This document shows positions 14,716 to 19,781 of a stretch of 19,781 bases of DNA, one piece after another. The notes under the pieces were generated by a model. It made no database searches. It saw only the letters and a program-made list of their open reading frames with translations, and was not told the origin of the DNA. The stretch covers positions 1-19,781 of the forward strand of contig SLFF01000140.1 of assembly GCA_007124395.1 (NCBI GenBank), written 5' to 3'. The position numbers were made by a program, and so were the translations under genes. This DNA comes from Thermomicrobiaceae bacterium (lineage in GTDB: Bacteria > Chloroflexota > Chloroflexia > Thermomicrobiales > Thermomicrobiaceae). How positions within the stretch are numbered: the stretch's first letter is position 1; each line of letters opens with the position of its first letter.

Positions 14716-14748
14716 GGACGGGCGCCACCCACGCCCGTCCACCTTTTT
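14716..14748 (+). terminator. Intrinsic terminator of the M20 peptidase gene
   Basis: GGACGGGCG pairs perfectly with CGCCCGTCC (9 bp, 7-nt loop), followed by ACC and TTTTT. It lies about 115 nt after the stop. The stem also sits 18 nt beyond the end of gdpD on the other strand, but that side has no T-run. The sequence between 14602 and 14715 holds nothing else I can support. Confidence 0.85.
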
Positions 14749-14766
14749 GTGCGATTCACCGTGAAA

Positions 14767-15519
14767 TTAGTGGGCGCAGTTCTGCTGGTCAGGCGTGGCG
14801 ATCATCTGAGCCGGGTAGTCGGTGGCGATGCCATCCACCCCAGCCTGCTGCAGATACCAGAATGTTTCCGGATCATTCACCGTCCAGCAGAAGACCCGAT
14901 AGTTGCGGCGATGCAGAAAATCGACCAGCCACGGCCTGATCAGCCGATAGTTCAGCATGAATGAATCGGCCAGCGCGTAGGAGCCCTGCACAAGCAGCTG
15001 CACCGGCAGCGTTGGTCTCAGCAAATGCTCGGCAATCGTGGAATGCGGCTCCCGTCCCAACCAGGGAACCACCTGGCCCCGAGAGAGACCGATCCGTGAC
15101 TCCGGAGCCAGAAACTTCACCTGTCTGAGGGACGATGCAATGCGGCTGGAGACGAGTACGCGCTCGGTCAGGCCGTGCCGCCTGAGTGAGCGGACAATCG
15201 CCATCTCATCACCCGCCTGTTTGAGGTCGACATTGGTCTGCATACGGGTGCCGAAGGTTTCGAGATACTCATCCAGCGTCAACAAGCCGGAAACGCAATG
15301 CCGTAACTCGCTAAGCGGGATCGATCCGACTGTCCCGAGAACCCCGTCCCCGACGGCCACCTCGTTGTCGTGAATAACCACCAGGTGCCCATCTGCGCTG
15401 CGCTGGACATCCATCTCCAGCATATCGGCACCGCTATCCAGCCCCGCAGAGAACGCCTCCCGGGAGTTCTCCCCCAGATTTGGAGCCCCACCCCGGTGAG
15501 CGATGATCAGCGCAGCCAA
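14767..15519 (-). CDS. Glycerophosphodiester phosphodiesterase
   Basis: GdpD-family enzymes cleave glycerophosphodiesters, the deacylation products of phospholipids, to glycerol-3-phosphate and an alcohol. The 250-residue TIM-barrel protein begins directly with the catalytic AHRGG (H8) and ENS (17-19), then LEMDVQ (metal ligands E35, D37) and VVIHD (H50). The C-terminal VFCWTVND and GVDGIATDYP are typical. There is no signal peptide, so it is probably cytoplasmic. The start is a TTG (15519-15517) with CGGAG 7 nt before it, inside the end of the PAP2 gene. The 13-nt overlap implies translational coupling. Together the pair suggests phospholipid or polar-head-group turnover. Confidence 0.93.
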   Translation of the reverse strand: MAALIIAHRGGAPNLGENSREAFSAGLDSGADMLEMDVQRSADGHLVVIHDNEVAVGDGVLGTVGSIPLSELRHCVSGLLTLDEYLETFGTRMQTNVDLKQAGDEMAIVRSLRRHGLTERVLVSSRIASSLRQVKFLAPESRIGLSRGQVVPWLGREPHSTIAEHLLRPTLPVQLLVQGSYALADSFMLNYRLIRPWLVDFLHRRNYRVFCWTVNDPETFWYLQQAGVDGIATDYPAQMIATPDQQNCAH

Positions 15520-16256
15520 TGCGATGCTCCGGACATCCAGCCATCGGGCTCGGTGTCCTGTCTGGCACCGAGACGGGAGTGGATTTCGATCAACCCGGAG
15601 AGATACGCTGTCCCCAGCAAATACGACCCGAGCACATCGGTAAACCAGTGATGTCCCAGATAGATACGCGACGGACCTACCAGCGCGATAACCGGCGTCA
15701 TCGCCAATCCGACGACCCAGCGGAATCCCCGCCAGGGCGAGCGAAATGCCAGAAGATAGGCGACCATGCCCCAGAAGGTCACGTAGTGAACCACGTGTCC
15801 GCTTGGGAAGCTCGAATCGCGCGTCTTCGCCACCACTACCCGAACCACGCTGGCATCAGGCCGAGGGCGTCGTATCACTTGCTTGGTCAGGAAACTCATC
15901 ATGCTGCTGAACCAGGCAGCGATCAGCAGCACCGACTCCAGCCTCCGCCCGGAGCGCCAGAAGGCATACACCACACTGAGCGGCAGGAGCAGGCTCTGCG
16001 GGCGAAAGCCGAACCAGCTCACGAACGTCATGAAGCTTTCGAGCACCGGATGATGTTTTGATTGCAACGTGCGCGTGACATGCACGTCGGTTCTGGTCGA
16101 TGGCCAGCGCTTGATGATTGCCGCCAGAATTACATAGAGTGCGCCAAATACGGCAAGGGCCGGAAGCACGGATGACGATACGAGTTCCTGCGGTTTCTGT
16201 GATCTCTTCATCGAGCGCCCATTCTGCTTACCCGGTCGGAAAGTTCGCAGCTTCAT
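15507..16256 (-). CDS. PAP2-family membrane phosphatase
   Basis: An integral-membrane lipid phosphatase of about 249 residues. All three PAP2 motifs are present: KQVIRRPRP (K-x6-RP), FPSGH, and SRIYLGHHWFTD (SR-x5-H-x3-D), so the active site looks intact. About six hydrophobic segments are spaced as in the family. Likely substrates are phosphatidate, phosphatidylglycerophosphate or undecaprenyl pyrophosphate; sequence alone does not decide. The open frame starts at 16283, but that codon lies inside the hairpin that ends ispH. I therefore chose the ATG at 16256; the ATG at 16211 (MKRSQ) is also possible, and no start has a strong SD. The gene overlaps gdpD by 13 nt. Confidence 0.9.
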   Translation of the reverse strand: MKLRTFRPGKQNGRSMKRSQKPQELVSSSVLPALAVFGALYVILAAIIKRWPSTRTDVHVTRTLQSKHHPVLESFMTFVSWFGFRPQSLLLPLSVVYAFWRSGRRLESVLLIAAWFSSMMSFLTKQVIRRPRPDASVVRVVVAKTRDSSFPSGHVVHYVTFWGMVAYLLAFRSPWRGFRWVVGLAMTPVIALVGPSRIYLGHHWFTDVLGSYLLGTAYLSGLIEIHSRLGARQDTEPDGWMSGASHWLR

Positions 16257-16263
16257 CACATAC

Positions 16264-16294
16264 AAACGGGGCGGTCTCGGCAACCGCCCCGTTT
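16264..16294 (-). terminator. Terminator-like hairpin after ispH
   Basis: AAACGGGGCGGT pairs perfectly with ACCGCCCCGTTT (12 bp) around a 7-nt loop, 40 nt after the ispH stop. On the transcribed strand only the TTT of the stem itself, then GTATG, follow, so the T-tract is short. It separates ispH from the PAP2-gdpD pair. Confidence 0.7.
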
Positions 16295-16333
16295 ATCATA
16301 ACGTCTCGTTCAACCGGCCATTAGCGAACCAGC

Positions 16334-17296
16334 CTAGTAACTTGGAACCTCTTCGAGGTCGACTGGTTTGATGCCCTGAGCCGGTGGCTCGAATCCAAAC
16401 GATACCAGTCGATCGACAATCTCCTGGATTACATCGTCGGGGGTCGATGCGCCAGCTGTAACGCCGACGTTTTCGACCGATCCCAGCCAGTTGGCGTCGA
16501 TCTCGTCACCTGACTCCACGTGGTAGCTCTCGACACCGAATGCCCGGCCGACTTCTGCCAGTCGCGCAGTGTTCGAGCTCTTCTTGCCGCCGATCGCCAG
16601 AATCAAATCGACCTGGCTGGCAAGTCGCTTAAGCGCATTCTGCCGCTCATATGTCGGCTCACAGATCGTGTTGCAGATCCGGATCTCGCCACCTTCGCGG
16701 GCAACCATATCGGTCAGCTCACGGGTAAAGCCAAGGAACTCCTCCACCATCTTGGTGGTCTGGCTCATCACGGCAACCTTGCGAGGTGGAGCTTCGACAC
16801 CTTCACCGGTGGCGCCACGCTGAGCGTTCCATGGGAGATCTTCCACCTTCTTGGCAGCGACAGCCCGGGTGGTTCCGGACCAGCTAATGATGCCGCGAAC
16901 TTCCGGATGGTAATGATCGCCATAGACAACGATGTAATACCCCTGCTTGACGAGCTTCTGAGCCAGGCGCTGCACCTTGGTCACCAGTGGGCAGGTGGTA
17001 TCGATCAATTCCATACCGCGAGCTTTGGCTTCTTCGGCCCGCTCGGGGCCAGCGCCATGCGCGGTGATCGCAATTCGCTTGAAGCCGCGAGTCGCCGCTT
17101 CGTCGATGGTCTCCGCCGTCTGAACACCCTGGGAACGCAATCGATCAACAACCTGCGGATTGTGAATCACATCTCCAACGGTCGCCACCGGATCTTCGGG
17201 CTTGCCAGCTTTTTCGATGATGTCCAGGGCCCGGCGCACTCCCCAGCAATACCCCAGCTCGTCCGCCATAATGATGCGTCGTGTGTCTGTCGACAA
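16334..17296 (-). CDS. ispH: 4-hydroxy-3-methylbut-2-enyl diphosphate reductase
   Basis: IspH (LytB) reduces HMBPP to IPP and DMAPP, the last step of the MEP isoprenoid pathway, using a [4Fe-4S] cluster. The 320-residue product has the three cluster cysteines C17 (GYCWGV), C102 (DTTCPLV) and C212 (NTICEPTYERQ). Also present are the substrate-binding H45 (IHNPQV), H80 (AHGAG), H130 and E132 (YHPEV) and the GGKKSSNTARL serine/asparagine set near 237-246. The segment after C212 reads EPTYERQ where xATxxRQ is usual, a mild variation. The frame runs upstream into the preceding gene, but TTG at 17296, 7 nt after AGGAGG, gives a normal-length protein. It follows the deacetylase gene by 49 nt and may be read through from it. 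Confidence 0.96.
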   Translation of the reverse strand: MSTDTRRIIMADELGYCWGVRRALDIIEKAGKPEDPVATVGDVIHNPQVVDRLRSQGVQTAETIDEAATRGFKRIAITAHGAGPERAEEAKARGMELIDTTCPLVTKVQRLAQKLVKQGYYIVVYGDHYHPEVRGIISWSGTTRAVAAKKVEDLPWNAQRGATGEGVEAPPRKVAVMSQTTKMVEEFLGFTRELTDMVAREGGEIRICNTICEPTYERQNALKRLASQVDLILAIGGKKSSNTARLAEVGRAFGVESYHVESGDEIDANWLGSVENVGVTAGASTPDDVIQEIVDRLVSFGFEPPAQGIKPVDLEEVPSY

Positions 17297-17345
17297 GCTT
17301 TCGCCTCCTATCGGGCCTTTGGGCGCGTGCGTGTTTCGCTCGATA

Positions 17346-18611
17346 TCAGTAACGAATAACTTCTTTCCCCTCGGTCTTCGACTCATCGAGTGTATCAACC
17401 AGCCAGGGGTGAACGTCTGCAGGAATCGTAATCGTGTCGGGATTCCCGTCACTGACATACATTATACCGGGGTTCTCTTCGACGAAACTAAACCAGCGGC
17501 CGAGCTGCTCATCGTCGCTGTTGATTCTGGGGATCCACATCGGATCGAAATCGACATGTACCGGAGAAGGAGCAGGCTCGGCCCCGACCATCAACGCACC
17601 TTCGAGCTCATACTGTCTACCTTCGTATTCCCATCCTTCGAAAATCGCGGTATCGCCCCCCTCGGGATAGACGCCGAACGGCACCGCCAGCACCGAGACG
17701 TCAACGTCAGGGACATACTCCGCCATCATATCTTCGGCTCTGGCAAGCTCCGATTTGATCTCCTCATCAGAGACATCACGCATGTTGATGTGCCCAACGG
17801 TGTGGTTACCCAGCTCATAGCCGTTGTCGATCAGCCAGTTGAGCTTGTCCTCGGCGAATTGACGCTGATCCTCGGCGTCTGGCCAAGCGAACGGGGCCAG
17901 CGGAAGAATCGAGAAGAGACCACCCCGGCCGAAATCGTCATACCGATTGAAGAAGTCTTCGAGAATTCCGATTGCCGAGTCCGGATCGATCGCCATCGTG
18001 CCGTCGTCCTGTTCGACCATCCGGAACTGGCCCACCGTGCCATCATCGAACGTCAGGACCACTGGTCGTTTGCCGGCTGGCGCGTTGATTTCATTGCGGA
18101 CGTAATCGCGAATCGGGATGATGTAGAAATCGTTGTCGTAGAGCCACTGTAGGTCGCCACGAAACTGGTCTGGAGTTCGCGTCCAGACGTCTTCCGGATT
18201 GTCCTGGGCTTCGATGCGGTGGTACATCAGCACCATGATCTGACCCAGCTCGTTCGGCTGATACTGCTGAAGCTCTTCCTCAGTCAGTGGCTCAGCCGGC
18301 GGCGAGTCGGGTTCTTCTGCTTCAGCCTCGTCGTCCGCTTCGGGCATCGAGTCGACATCATCATCGCCCGGAGCTGCCGCCTCCTCCGGATCCACAGTCA
18401 CTTCCGGGGTTTCATCTGGGGCCGTCGCGTCACTTTCTCCGACGGGCGCTTCAGCTTCGGAGTCGTCCGAAGTGGCGACTTCGGGAACAGGGGTCGGAGC
18501 CGCATCGTCGTCATCATCTGACTGTGTCGCGAAGATGCCGATTCCGATAATAAAGACGCCGAGAATGAGTGCCAGACCAATGATGATCCCGGCGGGGCGC
18601 AAAGGATTCAT
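17346..18611 (-). CDS. Membrane-anchored polysaccharide deacetylase (NodB/CE4-like)
   Basis: A 421-residue exported protein. Residues 8-28 form one hydrophobic anchor without a clear cleavage site. A low-complexity linker at about 31-115, rich in Asp, Glu, Pro and Ala, then leads to a NodB-homology domain from about 124. Catalytic motif 1 is LTFDDG (D189, D190) and motif 2 is GNHTVGH (metal ligands H270, H274); MYHRI at 129-133 is the usual domain start. The motif 3 position reads AVPFGVYP, without the usual arginine, so activity on the standard substrate is less certain. It probably acts on N-acetyl sugars of cell-wall or surface polysaccharide outside the membrane. It lies 49 nt upstream of ispH. 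Confidence 0.87.
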   Translation of the reverse strand: MNPLRPAGIIIGLALILGVFIIGIGIFATQSDDDDDAAPTPVPEVATSDDSEAEAPVGESDATAPDETPEVTVDPEEAAAPGDDDVDSMPEADDEAEAEEPDSPPAEPLTEEELQQYQPNELGQIMVLMYHRIEAQDNPEDVWTRTPDQFRGDLQWLYDNDFYIIPIRDYVRNEINAPAGKRPVVLTFDDGTVGQFRMVEQDDGTMAIDPDSAIGILEDFFNRYDDFGRGGLFSILPLAPFAWPDAEDQRQFAEDKLNWLIDNGYELGNHTVGHINMRDVSDEEIKSELARAEDMMAEYVPDVDVSVLAVPFGVYPEGGDTAIFEGWEYEGRQYELEGALMVGAEPAPSPVHVDFDPMWIPRINSDDEQLGRWFSFVEENPGIMYVSDGNPDTITIPADVHPWLVDTLDESKTEGKEVIRY

Positions 18612-18685
18612 TCAGTTAAATCGCTTTCAATCTTGATCGAACCAGGGCGTAGCAGGAACGGGTACGTCACGCATACTGCCCGCGA

Positions 18686-18713
18686 ATTGTATACAGAACT
18701 CCTGATTCAACAA
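18686..18713 (-). promoter_or_regulatory. Possible promoter of the deacetylase gene
   Basis: On the minus strand TTGTTG (18713-18708) is separated by 16 nt from TACAAT (18691-18686), a 5 of 6 match for the -10. It leaves a leader of about 70 nt. It lies in the 118-nt gap after the HAD gene, which holds no other visible feature. Confidence 0.45.
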
Positions 18714-18729
18714 CCATGACGGAATGTCA

Positions 18730-19416
18730 CTACGCGATACGATCGAAAGCAAAGATCTCCAGAACCTGACGCAAGTCAGTTATCTCGTGATCTGGTCGAT
18801 CACCACCGGGCCAATCGGCACCACGCCGGTTCATCCAGACGCTGGTGATCCCCGCCGCCTTCGCTCCTGCCACATCGTGTCCGGGATTATCTCCAATGTA
18901 GACAGTCTCTTCTGGTGTCGCATTGCCGAGCTCCATGGCTCGATGGAAAATCCGGGGATCCGGCTTCCAGATGTCGACCTCTTCAGAAACGAGGATAAAC
19001 GGAAACAGTGGTTCAATTCCGAGCAGATCGATCTTGCCGCGCTGGATGTCACTCGGTCCGTTGGTAATCATCCCGACATCGGCCTGCTGTGCGATCTGCT
19101 TAACCACATCGACCGCTTCTGGGAAAAGCTCCAGCCCCCGATACCGATCCGCGACGTAGACATCCGCCGCAGCCTGAACCAGTCCGTCGTCAGTCACTCC
19201 ATGCGGACGCAATACATCAGAGAAATGATCCGTACCGAACACCGAGACGTCGATCGAATGCTCGACAATCTCGTGGAGATGATTCGGCGGGTCTCCATTG
19301 AAGGCTGCGGCGAACGAGGCCGAGAGCCGGACCCGCAGCGAACCATCATGATCACAGAGCGTGTCATCAAGGTCGAAAAGGACAAGTCCGGGTTTCCAGT
19401 TCGAGGAACTACTCAC
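18730..19416 (-). CDS. HAD-superfamily hydrolase (YjjG/phosphoglycolate phosphatase-like)
   Basis: A 228-residue phosphatase of the haloacid dehalogenase fold. Motif I is LFDLDDTLCD with nucleophile D15 and acid/base D17, and a helical C1 cap of about 60 residues follows. Motif II is MITNG, motif III KPDP, and motif IV IGDNPGHD. These fit the subfamily that hydrolyses small phosphomonoesters (nucleotides, phosphoglycolate, sugar phosphates); the substrate is unknown. The frame opens to an ATG at 19491, but the upstream residues are Arg/Cys/Trp-rich and unlike a HAD N-terminus. GTG at 19416, 10 nt after GGAG, places motif I at the normal distance. The gene is first in the minus-strand run and divergent from the right-edge promoter. 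Confidence 0.9.
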   Translation of the reverse strand: MSSSSNWKPGLVLFDLDDTLCDHDGSLRVRLSASFAAAFNGDPPNHLHEIVEHSIDVSVFGTDHFSDVLRPHGVTDDGLVQAAADVYVADRYRGLELFPEAVDVVKQIAQQADVGMITNGPSDIQRGKIDLLGIEPLFPFILVSEEVDIWKPDPRIFHRAMELGNATPEETVYIGDNPGHDVAGAKAAGITSVWMNRRGADWPGGDRPDHEITDLRQVLEIFAFDRIA

Positions 19417-19734
19417 TGATACACCACTCCGGTTCCAGGAATCTATCCACAAACACATCCAACGTCTACGTGAGTGCCTGCGCTCACACATCGCGAGTAT
19501 ACGTCAGACGATTGAGGCTTCGCCCGAACGCCAAAAACCCGGCAAAACTCCTTGCCTGACTGCATTGTTTCACCAGGTGATACAAAGGTTGACAGGCTGC
19601 ACAGCAGGCCGTAGTGTGATCATACGAGGAGTAAAGATATTGCAGAAGCAATTGTGCGCGCCTATCCGCACATATTGCTGGATTATCCTGCTCCACCGTT
19701 TCAGTTTACGGAGAAGTTCGAAAGGGGAGACTCC
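19417..19734. other. Divergent intergenic region before the right-edge gene
   Basis: About 320 bp with no supported complete gene. It holds the plus-strand promoter at 19589-19617. On the minus strand TATACT near 19498-19503 could serve as the HAD gene -10 without a good -35. A second SD-like GAGGAGT lies at about 19628. The frame of the 19735 gene is open back through this stretch without a stop, so that gene may begin earlier, from a GTG or rarer codon. Confidence 0.4.
19589..19617 (+). promoter_or_regulatory. Promoter for the right-edge gene
   Basis: A perfect TTGACA -35 is separated by 17 nt from TAGTGT (4 of 6 with TATAAT). Transcription would begin near 19624, giving a leader of about 110 nt before the ATG at 19735. 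Confidence 0.6.
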
Positions 19735-19781
19735 ATGGAGCGTGACCACACGCTTGAGGCACACCTGCGTGCCGTAAATTC
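19735..19781 (+). CDS. Start of an unidentified gene, cut by the window edge
   Basis: ATG at 19735 follows GGGGAG with a 5-nt spacer and opens a frame of 15 codons (MERDHTLEAHLRAVN) that runs off the end. It is too short to identify. The matching upstream promoter supports a real gene. An earlier start in the same open frame cannot be excluded. Confidence 0.45.
   Translation, partial: MERDHTLEAHLRAVN

Noticed and set aside
18724..19419. 231-codon plus-strand open frame
   Set aside because: It is antisense to the HAD gene, whose four motifs are all in place.
1..19781. Insertion sequences, CRISPR arrays, prophage or integron features
   Set aside because: No transposase, integrase, regular repeat-spacer pattern or terminal inverted repeats were seen.

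Overview
The window is a dense bacterial chromosome segment, moderately GC-rich, with short intergenic gaps, several TTG/GTG starts behind good Shine-Dalgarno (SD) sites, and GC-rich hairpin terminators. Three features together suggest a Chloroflexota genome of the Thermomicrobia/Sphaerobacter kind: a T-box-controlled leuACDB operon, a MoaD-MoaE fusion, and a CBS plus PRC-barrel stress-type protein. This placement is inference. No insertion sequence, CRISPR array or prophage was seen.

Region 1 (1-4640, minus strand) is a leucine biosynthesis operon read leuA-leuC-leuD-leuB, with leuB cut by the window edge. It starts from a clear sigma70-type promoter (4612-4640). The leader is about 475 nt and contains a T-box with a CUC (Leu) specifier and its terminator. 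Between the T-box and leuA lies a second hairpin-plus-U-run with a competing upstream strand, so leuA appears to sit behind two attenuators in series. The second one matches no family I can name and is the best candidate here for something undescribed.

Region 2 (4988-11369, plus strand) is a signalling block. A PAS histidine kinase, an Rcp1-like single-domain response regulator and an 834-residue REC-LOV-PAS-GGDEF-EAL protein form a tight operon. The LOV domain has the photoactive cysteine and the following PAS looks like a cysteine-less LOV copy. The block therefore predicts control of c-di-GMP by blue light and phosphorelay. A second large kinase (PAS-PAS-GAF-HisKA-HATPase) follows about 200 nt later without a response regulator of its own.

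Region 3 (11449-14748) holds tRNA-Arg(UCU), a moaD-moaE fusion (molybdopterin synthase), a convergent CBS/PRC-barrel gene and an M20 metallopeptidase with its own promoter and terminator.

Region 4 (14767-19416, minus strand) carries, in transcription order, a HAD hydrolase, a membrane-anchored polysaccharide deacetylase, ispH (last step of the MEP isoprenoid pathway), a PAP2 phosphatase and an overlapping glycerophosphodiester phosphodiesterase. PAP2 and GdpD probably act together in phospholipid turnover. At the right edge a plus-strand promoter and the first codons of an unidentified gene are visible.
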